Below, piece after piece: positions 6,181 through 13,346 of a DNA stretch of 15,735 nucleotides (its first letter is position 1; every line of letters begins with the position of its first letter). The notes beneath the pieces are model-generated. The model did not search any database. It was not told the origin of the DNA and saw only the letters and a program-made list of their open reading frames with translations. A program made the translations under genes and the position numbers. Source of the stretch: Gammaproteobacteria bacterium (GTDB lineage Bacteria > Pseudomonadota > Gammaproteobacteria > SZUA-21); the NCBI GenBank assembly GCA_003233075.1, contig QIKQ01000119.1, forward strand, positions 1 to 15,735, in the 5' to 3' direction.

Positions 6181-6364
6181 GAAGCAATCTCGTCACCTTA
6201 GCGATTGGGTTTACGAGATTGCTTCGACTGCTAATGCAGTCTCGCAAAGACGGGAAGGTTTGAAGCAACCCGCCTTAACGTCCTGAGCAAGTAAAACTAG
6301 CGAACTGATTTTTCAAATTCCAGCGTCTTTGCGAAGCCGCATTAGCGGCTGAAGCAATCTCGTC
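6181..6364. repeat. Inverted pair of a 40-bp palindromic repeat plus a partial third copy
   Basis: The left copy (6213-6252) and right copy (6324-6363) are inverted relative to each other. The shared ends are ACGAGATTGCTTC and TCGCAAAGACG, identical in both. Each copy encloses its own 6-bp hairpin with a 4-nt loop: GACTGC/GCAGTC on the left (6226-6241) and AGCCGC/GCGGCT on the right (6335-6350). A third end, GAAGCAATCTCGTC (6181-6194), faces the left copy and can form a 13-bp stem with 6213-6225. I recall similar GAAGCAATCTC...TTGCGA palindromes as dispersed repeats in many bacteria. The region lies between convergent genes, where bidirectional termination would be useful. Confidence 0.85.
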
Positions 6365-6444
6365 AATGCATTTGTTTTGTTTAGAACGATCTGGATAAAG
6401 GATTAATATCGAAAAAAAGCAGCGAATGAGAATACCTAGTTGTA

Positions 6445-6903
6445 CTACAAATATTTCCGCCAATGCAAGGGTTTTGAGTCACGACAACCGTGTTGCATAT
6501 TCTGATAACGGTTAATGAAAAGTCTTTGAGTTGAATCTGTTGCCTCGAGATTTATGCCTAAGTTTTCTTGTTCGACACTTTCGCTATAATGATATAAGGC
6601 ACGTCGTAATTTAATGCGTAAACTATTGTTTAAATGAAAACCTAACTCTATTAGAGCAGATTCGATCAGCTTTAGGTTTAGGCATTCAATACTATAGTTA
6701 ATAAGTAATTTATTGGGTGACTTAATGCTAAGTGAAATAATACCCTCAACTTTATTTAGTACAGAGATAGCGTCTTTAATCTCCAGCATGACTTGAGGTT
6801 TAGTTTTATGAATACAGCAAAAACTAATTTCGCGTTGTTTTCTGAGTTCTTTGTCAAAAAAACGCTTTTCATCATTTTGTATTTTAATCGCAGCCATAGT
6901 CAT
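6445..6903 (-). CDS. Small protein with HMA-like fold pattern lacking CxxC
   Basis: I do not recognise a named family for this 152-aa protein. Residues 26-92 follow the beta-alpha-beta-beta-alpha-beta rhythm of heavy-metal-associated (HMA/ferredoxin-like) domains. A helix with ISVLNKVEGI comes first, then a strand pair with the LLINYS segment, then a helix ending in IELGFHL. The metal-binding CxxC is absent; only a CC pair occurs at 29-30. A C-terminal segment, NMQHGCRDSKPLHWRKYL (135-152), looks conserved in character (HGC, HW, terminal KYL). There is no signal peptide, so it is probably cytoplasmic. The gene follows prmC in the same direction after 86 bp and may be the last gene of the hemA-prfA-prmC operon. 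A second in-frame ATG is two codons downstream of the first; no Shine-Dalgarno separates them. Confidence 0.7.
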   Translation of the reverse strand: MTMAAIKIQNDEKRFFDKELRKQREISFCCIHKTKPQVMLEIKDAISVLNKVEGIISLSIKSPNKLLINYSIECLNLKLIESALIELGFHLNNSLRIKLRRALYHYSESVEQENLGINLEATDSTQRLFINRYQNMQHGCRDSKPLHWRKYL

Positions 6904-6989
6904 AGATTAAACACTTTTAGCTCTGAATCAAGCACTAAATGTGTAGATTAGAAGTCACTAATAAGCTGAAATAGCGAGATTTAGGTCTT

Positions 6990-7838
6990 TTATCCTCGTT
7001 GTGCTAGGACTGCACGTGCAATTTGCTTGGAATCGTTAAACGCTTTTATATTGGTATAACCATAATGCTTAAATAAATCGATAACTGCTTGTTGCTGGTC
7101 ATAGCCGTGCTCAAGTAACAGATAAGCTTTATCAGCTAAATATCGACTTGATTCTTGGCAAATTACTTTAATTGCATCGAGCCCATCGTTGCCTGACGCG
7201 AGCGCATAACGAGGTTCGAATCGTAAATCGCCGCTTGCTAGATGAGGGTCTGAGCTAGCAATGTAGGGTGGGTTGGAAATAATAAGGTTATATTTTTGCG
7301 CCTTAATATTAGAAAACCAATTTGATTTAATAAATTCGACATTGTCGCAGCCATGCAGTCGCTTATTCTCATGGGCTACATCAAGGGTTTTTTCGCTGAT
7401 GTCGCTGGCGAGTATTTTAGTTTTTTTAAATTCACTGGCGAGCGTTAAGGCGATAATGCCACTGCCAGTCGCTAAATCTAGAATATTTGCATGTTCATAC
7501 TTTTTTAAAAGAGGCAAAGCAATTTCAATCAGGGTTTCGGTTTCGGGTCGAGGAATTAAGGTGTGCTTATTGACTTTAAAATTAAGCGACCAAAATTCTT
7601 TTTCTCCAATAAGGTAAGCAATGGGCTCACCTTGTACGCGCGCTAAAATTAATTTTCGATAATATGATTCTTGGCTCGCGTCTAAATCTTGGTTTGGCCA
7701 GGTATAAAGAAATGCTCGGTCTACATTAAGAACAAAACAGAGTAAAACTTCTGCATCCAAACGCGCCGAATGCTTCTCTTGTTCGGCTTCAAGTAACAAG
7801 CTTGAGTCACTTAAACTTTTTAGTATTGTTGTGCTCAC
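6990..7838 (-). CDS. prmC: Release-factor glutamine methyltransferase PrmC (HemK)
   Basis: PrmC uses S-adenosylmethionine to N5-methylate the Gln of the GGQ motif in RF1 and RF2, raising termination efficiency. The product is 282 aa. A helical N-terminal domain includes EPIAYLIGEKEFW (71-83) and LIPRPETE (94-101). The methyltransferase domain has the SAM-binding LDLATGSG (120-127), the acidic DIS (146-148) and the substrate-Gln-binding NPPY (189-192). LRFEPRYALASGNDGLD (205-221) is also typical. The start codon is GTG, chosen because the N-terminus then has the family's usual length; no clear Shine-Dalgarno is seen. It lies 23 bp after prfA, the gene for its own substrate, a widely conserved pairing. 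Confidence 0.96.
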   Translation of the reverse strand: MSTTILKSLSDSSLLLEAEQEKHSARLDAEVLLCFVLNVDRAFLYTWPNQDLDASQESYYRKLILARVQGEPIAYLIGEKEFWSLNFKVNKHTLIPRPETETLIEIALPLLKKYEHANILDLATGSGIIALTLASEFKKTKILASDISEKTLDVAHENKRLHGCDNVEFIKSNWFSNIKAQKYNLIISNPPYIASSDPHLASGDLRFEPRYALASGNDGLDAIKVICQESSRYLADKAYLLLEHGYDQQQAVIDLFKHYGYTNIKAFNDSKQIARAVLAQRG

Positions 7839-7861
7839 AAGTTTACTGAGATATTCGAGAC

Positions 7862-8938
7862 TTATTCGGCAATCGCGGCGAGTTGATTGGCTTGATGCTC
7901 GAGTATGAGCGGTTCAATTATTAAGTCTATTGAACCCTGAGTGATTTCGTCAAGCTTATAGAGGGTCAAATTAATTCGATGATCTGTGACACGTCCCTGC
8001 GGATAGTTATAGGTGCGAATTCTTTCTGAGCGGTCACCCGACCCCACCTGTTTCTTGCGTGTTGCAGATTGCTCATTTTGTTGCTTAATGCGTTCTTGAT
8101 CGAGCAATTTTGCACTAAGCAATGACATTGCGCGTGCTCTATTTTTATGTTGTGAGCGTTCGTCTTGGCATTCTACTACGATGCCGCTAGGCAGATGGGT
8201 AATACGAATAGCTGAATCCGTTTTATTAACATGCTGACCACCTGCGCCTGAGGCACGATAAGTGTCTACTTTTAGGTCTGCTTTATTAATATCAATTTCT
8301 TCGACTTCAGCAACTTCGGGTAAAACTGCTACAGTGCAGGCCGAGGTATGGATACGGCCTTGAGATTCAGTTTCAGGGACACGTTGAACACGGTGTGTGC
8401 CTGATTCAAACTTGAGTTTAGAATAAGTCGCTTTACCAATTATCCGACAAACGACTTCACGGAATCCGCCATGCTCGCCTTGATTTGCGCTGATTAATTC
8501 TACTTTCCAACCTTGTATTTCTGCGTATCGGCTGTACATACGATATAAATCGCCCGCGAATATAGCGGCTTCATCACCGCCAGTGCCAGCGCGGACTTCA
8601 AGAAAAATATTACTGTCGTCTAGTGGGTCAGTTGGAATTAATAATACCTGTAAGGCTTCTTCGAGAGGTTGAAGCTGAGACTCTGAACTTCTCAACTCTT
8701 CTTCTGCCATTTTCTTCATTTCAGGATCACTGAGCATTTCTTTTGCGGTTTCAATATCATCAAGTATTGATTTATATTCAGTAAACTTTTTCACCAGAGG
8801 CTCAATTTGAGCGTATTCTTGCGATAAGGCTCGAAATTGATTTTGATCAGAAATAATTTCTTGTTGGGAAAGCAATAAGCCAATTTCTTCATAGCGCTCA
8901 GCCAACTGGTCTAGTTTATGTATTATTGATTCTTTCAC
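7862..8938 (-). CDS. prfA: Peptide chain release factor 1
   Basis: RF1 recognises UAA and UAG in the ribosomal A site and triggers peptidyl-tRNA hydrolysis. The product is 358 aa, about the E. coli length (360). The stop-codon recognition tripeptide is PET at 188-190 within RVPETESQGRIHTS (PAT in E. coli; PxT is the family rule). The catalytic GGQ lies at 233-235 in GAGGQHVNKT, the Gln being the PrmC target. The start is GTG (minus strand, 8938-8936), aligning with the E. coli N-terminus (MKxSI). It lies 5 bp after the hemA stop, so the two are tightly coupled; the ribosome-binding site is weak (AAAGAT). Confidence 0.97.
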   Translation of the reverse strand: MKESIIHKLDQLAERYEEIGLLLSQQEIISDQNQFRALSQEYAQIEPLVKKFTEYKSILDDIETAKEMLSDPEMKKMAEEELRSSESQLQPLEEALQVLLIPTDPLDDSNIFLEVRAGTGGDEAAIFAGDLYRMYSRYAEIQGWKVELISANQGEHGGFREVVCRIIGKATYSKLKFESGTHRVQRVPETESQGRIHTSACTVAVLPEVAEVEEIDINKADLKVDTYRASGAGGQHVNKTDSAIRITHLPSGIVVECQDERSQHKNRARAMSLLSAKLLDQERIKQQNEQSATRKKQVGSGDRSERIRTYNYPQGRVTDHRINLTLYKLDEITQGSIDLIIEPLILEHQANQLAAIAE

Positions 8939-8943
8939 TTTAA

Positions 8944-10242
8944 TTAATCTTTATTTGGTTTACTTGAGTTTGGTTTATTAAGGTGACTCATGTCTATATC
9001 AAATAACTCACGAGCGGCCTTAATTAATTCCGTACGGCCATGCGCGCCTGCTTCTTTTAAGACGACGCTGGGCGAATGAATTAGCTTATTGGTTAATGTG
9101 TGGGCCAAGTATTGTAATACTTGTTCGGCTGGTTTGCCAGTTTCAAGTTGCGCGATTGCTTTTTTCAGTACTTCTGTTTTAAATTGCTCCGCCGATTCTC
9201 GCACTTCGCGTATCACCGAAACGGCTTCCAGTGATTTTTTCCACGCGATGAAATGGCCAGTTTGAATCTCGATTATTTCTTCGGCTTGGTTGGCGGCCTG
9301 GCGTCGTGACTGAATGTTTTCTTCGATCACATTGTGAAGATCATCGACCGTGTACAAGTAAATATCGTCTAGTTCAGCAATACTTGAATCGATGTCTCGC
9401 GGCACAGCCAAATCAACCATAAAAATAGGCTTGTGTTTCCGAGTCACCAAGGCTTGTTTAACTTCATTCTGATTAATTAGGATTGACTGCGAGGCAGTAG
9501 AGGAAATAACAATATCAGCTTCAGCTAAATGAGTTGAAATTTCATTGAGCCGAATTGCATAGCCGTTTAATTCCTCGGCTAAATCATGGGCGCGCTCTAA
9601 AGTCCGATTGGCAACAATTAATCGTCCAATTCCCTGCTCATGCAAGTGACGAGCAGCGAGTTCGATTGTTTCACCGGCGCCAACCAATAAAACGGTATAC
9701 GAAGATAAGTCTCCAAAAATTTGTTTCGCAAGTCGAACGGCAGCATATGCCACGGAAACGGGGCTAGAGCCAATCGCGGTATCAGTCCGTACTTGTTTGG
9801 CAACAGTAAATGAATATTGGAATAAGCGACCCAATAAGGTGCCAATTGTGCCGGCTTCGACTGCATGGCGATAAGCGTCTTTTAGTTGTCCCAGAATTTG
9901 AGGTTCACCTAGGACAAGCGAATCTATGCCCGATGCAACTTTAAGTATGTGCTGCACGGTTTCTGTCTCACCATGCATGTATAAATAGTCACTTAATTCT
10001 GAAGATGGCAATTTATGATAATCAGCAAACCAATTGATCACCGCAGTTTGTTGATCTAAAGATTCAATTGATAAATATAATTCAGTTCTGTTGCAGGTTG
10101 AAATAATTGCCGCCTCATCAATTGGTTCTAATTTAATGAGGGATTGTAGTGCCTTATTTATTTCTTCCACAGAAAAGGCCACCCGCTCGCGAACGCTGAC
10201 GGGGGCAGTTTTGTGATTAATTCCAAATGTTACTATTGGCAT
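8944..10242 (-). CDS. hemA: Glutamyl-tRNA reductase
   Basis: HemA reduces glutamyl-tRNA(Glu) to glutamate-1-semialdehyde with NADPH, the first committed step of C5-pathway tetrapyrrole synthesis. The 432-aa length fits the family (about 420). The catalytic cysteine is Cys50 in STCNRTELY. His98 lies close to the family His99 position, and SLVLGEPQILGQLK (108-121) is a family signature. The NADPH-binding GAGETIELA is at 188-196. The C-terminal dimerisation helices have the expected length, with a Ser/Asn/Lys-rich tail. It heads the hemA-prfA-prmC operon. A MITE-like element ends 48 bp upstream of its ATG, so its promoter must lie within or beyond that element, or in the short remaining gap. I could not pick a convincing promoter. 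Confidence 0.97.
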   Translation of the reverse strand: MPIVTFGINHKTAPVSVRERVAFSVEEINKALQSLIKLEPIDEAAIISTCNRTELYLSIESLDQQTAVINWFADYHKLPSSELSDYLYMHGETETVQHILKVASGIDSLVLGEPQILGQLKDAYRHAVEAGTIGTLLGRLFQYSFTVAKQVRTDTAIGSSPVSVAYAAVRLAKQIFGDLSSYTVLLVGAGETIELAARHLHEQGIGRLIVANRTLERAHDLAEELNGYAIRLNEISTHLAEADIVISSTASQSILINQNEVKQALVTRKHKPIFMVDLAVPRDIDSSIAELDDIYLYTVDDLHNVIEENIQSRRQAANQAEEIIEIQTGHFIAWKKSLEAVSVIREVRESAEQFKTEVLKKAIAQLETGKPAEQVLQYLAHTLTNKLIHSPSVVLKEAGAHGRTELIKAARELFDIDMSHLNKPNSSKPNKD

Positions 10243-10290
10243 TTACGTATTTAACATGGTTAGGTATGGTCTTTTGTCGCATTGAGTTTA

Positions 10291-10412
10291 GGGCACCTCT
10301 AATTGTGTCTATTTGCACGCTGGCGGCGTTGTCGAACTTTTTAAAATGCGGGGTCGCGCAGCGATAAACTGCGTGTAAACGCGCAAAAATATCCTAATTT
10401 TTAGAGGTGCCC
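10291..10412. mobile_element. MITE-like element, 122 bp, perfect 12-bp terminal inverted repeats
   Basis: The ends are GGGCACCTCTAA (10291-10302) and TTAGAGGTGCCC (10401-10412), exact inverse complements. TTTA immediately precedes the left end (10287-10290) and immediately follows the right end (10413-10416), compatible with a 4-bp target duplication. The interior is GC-richer than its flanks and includes a CGCAG/CTGCG hairpin (about 10357-10372). It encodes no protein. A 32-bp near-copy of the right end (30 of 32 bases) occurs at 14236-14267. It lies in the hemA / TPR-gene divergent region and could affect transcription of hemA. Confidence 0.75.
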
Positions 10413-10690
10413 TTTAATGGCTCAAGATGAGTGATTTTACTACAGATTCCCTGCATTAGTGAGTACTCAATCATAAATACTAATTTAGGTCTAAAACAGT
10501 CCCAGTCATCGCCAAGTTTTCACCAGTATAATCAAATCTCTTTGCAATTTATATACTTAGCCTCATGCTGCCTTAGGATACATAAGCTGAGTCCAAAGTC
10601 TCCATCTGGTTGAATATTAAGCGAAATATTCTATCATATTAACCGATTGGCTTGATTTACTTACATAAAAGCTACAATCGGGTCAATTAG
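10413..10690. other. Intergenic stretch with no gene seen
   Basis: AT-rich, with frequent stops in all frames. One short open frame exists on the plus strand (10431-10613), but its composition is unconvincing and it has no ribosome-binding site. I see no RNA gene here. Confidence 0.5.
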
Positions 10691-10692
10691 TC

Positions 10693-10723
10693 TGGCACTT
10701 TTCGTGCTAACCTTCTATATAAT
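10693..10723 (+). promoter_or_regulatory. Promoter candidate for the TPR-lolB-ispE operon
   Basis: A perfect TATAAT is at 10718-10723, but no good -35 sits 16-18 bp upstream. Overlapping it, TGGCAC-N5-GTGCT (10693-10708) has the GG-N10-GC spacing of sigma54 promoters, matching the usual core except T to G at one position. Either reading would give a 5' leader of roughly 165-180 nt. The two calls are alternatives and neither is certain. Confidence 0.4.
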
Positions 10724-10750
10724 ACTGGCTTAATTATACTTAGGTATTTA

Positions 10751-10819
10751 CCTGGAATATATTCAGGCTTTAATTAGTTTAGCTTGATCTAGCATGCTCA
10801 TTTGCGAATGAGCTAAACT
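10751..10819 (+). promoter_or_regulatory. Leader palindromes upstream of the TPR gene
   Basis: GAATATATTC (10755-10764) is a perfect 10-bp palindrome with CCT and AGG around it. Further down, GCTCATT (10796-10802) and AATGAGC (10807-10813) form a perfect 7-bp stem with loop TGCG. An alternative, longer-range pair, AGTTTAGC (10776-10783) with GCTAAACT (10812-10819), overlaps the same downstream arm. The two pairings share only GC (10812-10813), so they could form together or compete. No T-tract follows. Confidence 0.4.
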
Positions 10820-10895
10820 TAACTAGCGATAATAAACTTCCTGTTATCATGTCTGCTTTTTGGCTTAAGTTGTAAACAGAAGGAATGAATTTTAG

Positions 10896-12728
10896 ATGAG
10901 AAAAATGTTTCGATTGTTAGTAGTCTGCGTAGTTTTAGGCTTGGCATTTATGACGGCTTGTAATAAATCGTCGCAAAACGCTGAGCAAAAAACATCATTG
11001 GAATCAAATGAGTTAGGCAGCACTGAAGCAGAAAAAAAAGCAAGTAAGTTTATCCAAGTTAAAATTTATAAAAATAGTAAAATAGCCGAGAAGCATCAAA
11101 AAGCCTCTGACTTAATGTTTAATATTATGGCAGCCGAAATAGCGGGTCATCGCCAAGATATGAAAGGTTCCATTGCTTACTATTTAAAAGCGATTAAAAT
11201 TTCAAACGACGACAAGCTAGCTGAACGTGCGACGCGCATTTCGCTTTACGCGAAAGACAGCAAAGGTGCTCTTATCGCCAGTAAACGCTGGGCTGAGTTA
11301 AGTCCTAAAAATGCTGAGCCGCATCGCTTCATTGCGATCTTGCATTTGCGTAAAGGCGAAAAAGAAAAGTCTTTAATCGAATTAAAACAATATTATAAAA
11401 TGCTTAGTGGTAGCCAAAAAGATCGTTTTGCACGAATTATTAATATATACAGTCAGGAAACTAATCGCAAACTAGCTTTTGACGTCGTCAAGACCTTTAT
11501 AAAGGAACACGGCGATAACGCCATTGCGCTTTATGCTTTCAGTCGATTTGCTATGCAAATGCGTAACCCTAAGGATGCCTTGTCTAGCATAAATAAGGCC
11601 ATTGGCCTCATGCGTAAAAACAAAGAGTCTTTGTCTGGTGCAAATAAGGTAAGGGCGAAGGCTATATGGCATCGGGCACAATTATTACGTGCACAAATAT
11701 TAATGGCAAGTGGTCAGAAAAAACGCGCCATTAACGAAATGCATAAAATTTTAAAATCGAATCCAAAATCACGAGGCATTCGAATTAGTTATGCGCGTTT
11801 ATTGAGTGAAGCAAAACAATATAATCAGGCTCGGTTGCAATTCGAAGTTTTGTTAAAACAAAAGCCTAGCGATACCGATATATTGTATGCACTGGCTATA
11901 TTGTCATTAGAAAGTAAAAAATTGCAGGCTGCGACTAAATACCTTAAAAAGATGATTAATTCAGGTCGCCGACAAAACGAAGGTTATTATTACTTAGGTT
12001 TGATTGCAGAAGAACGACGTCGGTATGACGCTGCTATTTCATGGTTAGCTAAAGTTAGACAAGGTGATCGACAAATTGATGCGCATCTACGAATTGCATC
12101 AATCATGAGTAAGAAAGGCGATGTCGAGGCGGCACGACGTTTTCTGTATCAGCTTAAGCCACGAACAAAACGTTTGGAAGTTCGCTTGTACTTGGCCGAA
12201 GCGGATATTCTTAATCGAGCGAATCGATTACAAGATGCCATGGATGTCATTAACAATGCTTTAAATGTAAACCCTAAACATTTTGATTTATTGTACGCCC
12301 GTGCCATGATGGCCGAAAAGCTAAATCGAATTGATATGGTTGAGCGTGACTTAAAAGCGATTTTAAAGAAAAGCCCTAAAAATTCACAAGCACTTAATGC
12401 CCTCGGTTATACCTTGGCAGATCGAACTAAGCGTTATGAGGAAGCTCTTTCTTATATTAAGAGAGCATTAGAAATATCTCCTAATCAAGCGGCTATAGTC
12501 GATAGTATGGGTTGGGTATTATACCGAATGGGTAAGTATAAAGAGTCGGTGGTTTACCTGCGTCGAGCATTAAAGCTGGATAATAATGCTGAGATTGCCG
12601 CACATCTTGGCGAAGTATTATGGGTAATGGGCAATAAAAAGCAAGCGCGTATTGCTTGGAGCCAAGGAAAAAAAATTAATAAAAAGAATAAGACCTTACA
12701 ATCGACACTTAAACGGTTTAAGCAGTGA
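10896..12728 (+). CDS. TPR-repeat lipoprotein upstream of lolB
   Basis: The 610-aa product has a lipoprotein signal: MRKMFRL, a hydrophobic core, then FMTAC with Cys22 as the likely lipidated residue. The mature protein is almost entirely helical tetratricopeptide repeats (about 70-600). Clear examples are ALNALGYTLADRTKRYEEAL (from about 498), AAIVDSMGWVLYRMGKYKES (from about 532) and the one at AEIAAHLGEVLWVMGNKKQA (from about 565). A similar TPR protein precedes lolB in Pseudomonas. TPR arrays mediate protein contacts; a periplasmic scaffold in envelope biogenesis is plausible, but its function is not established from the sequence. The Shine-Dalgarno AGAAGGA (10878-10884) lies 11 nt before the ATG. 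Its stop overlaps the lolB GTG start (GTGA). Confidence 0.88.
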   Translation: MRKMFRLLVVCVVLGLAFMTACNKSSQNAEQKTSLESNELGSTEAEKKASKFIQVKIYKNSKIAEKHQKASDLMFNIMAAEIAGHRQDMKGSIAYYLKAIKISNDDKLAERATRISLYAKDSKGALIASKRWAELSPKNAEPHRFIAILHLRKGEKEKSLIELKQYYKMLSGSQKDRFARIINIYSQETNRKLAFDVVKTFIKEHGDNAIALYAFSRFAMQMRNPKDALSSINKAIGLMRKNKESLSGANKVRAKAIWHRAQLLRAQILMASGQKKRAINEMHKILKSNPKSRGIRISYARLLSEAKQYNQARLQFEVLLKQKPSDTDILYALAILSLESKKLQAATKYLKKMINSGRRQNEGYYYLGLIAEERRRYDAAISWLAKVRQGDRQIDAHLRIASIMSKKGDVEAARRFLYQLKPRTKRLEVRLYLAEADILNRANRLQDAMDVINNALNVNPKHFDLLYARAMMAEKLNRIDMVERDLKAILKKSPKNSQALNALGYTLADRTKRYEEALSYIKRALEISPNQAAIVDSMGWVLYRMGKYKESVVYLRRALKLDNNAEIAAHLGEVLWVMGNKKQARIAWSQGKKINKKNKTLQSTLKRFKQ

Positions 12729-13345
12729 GGCGATTATTACTACTGAGCTTATTCATTATTTATCTTAATATTAATCTAAGTGGCTGTACTCTAACTGGCC
12801 AGCACCAATCAAAAACAAATAATCAAGCTCAAAGTCTAAGTGAGCGACAAAAAAGCTTGGTCGCAATTGAGCAGTGGACTTTAAAGGGTCGGGTGTCGAT
12901 ATTAAGCAAACAAGATGCCTGGAGTGGTTCATTATTTTGGCAGCAATTTAATCCTGAAAAATATGACATTCGGATCATTGCTCCGCTTGGACAGGGTACA
13001 TTACGTTTATTAGGTTCGGCGGATGGAGTTACCTTAACCACCTCTGACAGTAATAAAGTTTTAAAAGCGAAAAATGCCGAAATATTATTGCAGCAAGAAA
13101 TGGGTTGGCAAATGCCAATTTCCGGTATGCGATATTGGATACTCGGTCTTGCTAATCCTAGTCCGTATAAAAATTTAAAAGTCGATAGCCAGGGTCGTCC
13201 AAAAGTTTTCGAGCAAGCGGGATGGGAAATTAAATTTTTGCGCTATAAGCAAGTCAAGACTGTACTTGTGCCAGATAAAATAGTACTTGAAAATGATCGT
13301 TTTAAAGTAAAAGTAATTATTAAATCCTGGCAACTGGAGTCTTAA
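12725..13345 (+). CDS. lolB: Outer-membrane lipoprotein acceptor LolB
   Basis: LolB takes lipoproteins from the periplasmic carrier LolA and inserts them into the outer membrane. The 206-aa product matches the family length. The signal peptide MRRLLLLSLF leads to the lipobox LSGC, with lipidated Cys21. The mature part has the half-barrel features seen in LolB: QWTLKGRVSI (50-59), PLGQGTLRL (87-95), GWQMPISGMRYWILGL (127-142) and GWEIKF (166-171). The start codon is GTG at 12725, chosen because the basic signal-peptide start lies right there and it overlaps the TPR gene stop (GTGA). No good Shine-Dalgarno exists, so translation probably depends on coupling. The ispE start follows after 1 bp. 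Confidence 0.92.
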   Translation: MRRLLLLSLFIIYLNINLSGCTLTGQHQSKTNNQAQSLSERQKSLVAIEQWTLKGRVSILSKQDAWSGSLFWQQFNPEKYDIRIIAPLGQGTLRLLGSADGVTLTTSDSNKVLKAKNAEILLQQEMGWQMPISGMRYWILGLANPSPYKNLKVDSQGRPKVFEQAGWEIKFLRYKQVKTVLVPDKIVLENDRFKVKVIIKSWQLES

Positions 13346-13346
13346 C

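Noticed and set aside
6035..6286. An 83-codon open frame on the plus strand in the repeat island
   Set aside because: It runs through at least four palindromic repeats, its residues are those the repeats would encode, and no ribosome-binding site precedes it.
6275..6463. A 62-codon open frame on the minus strand with an EIASAANAASQRR segment
   Set aside because: That segment is simply the translated palindromic repeat, similar to the one on the other strand; it also overlaps the end of the better-supported gene at 6445-6903.
10431..10613. A 60-codon open frame between hemA and the TPR gene
   Set aside because: Composition looks random and AT-driven, no ribosome-binding site is visible, and it is short enough for chance.
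10885..10899. A four-codon leader frame ending at the TPR gene start
   Set aside because: The Shine-Dalgarno directly abuts its ATG, leaving no spacing, so initiation there is unlikely.
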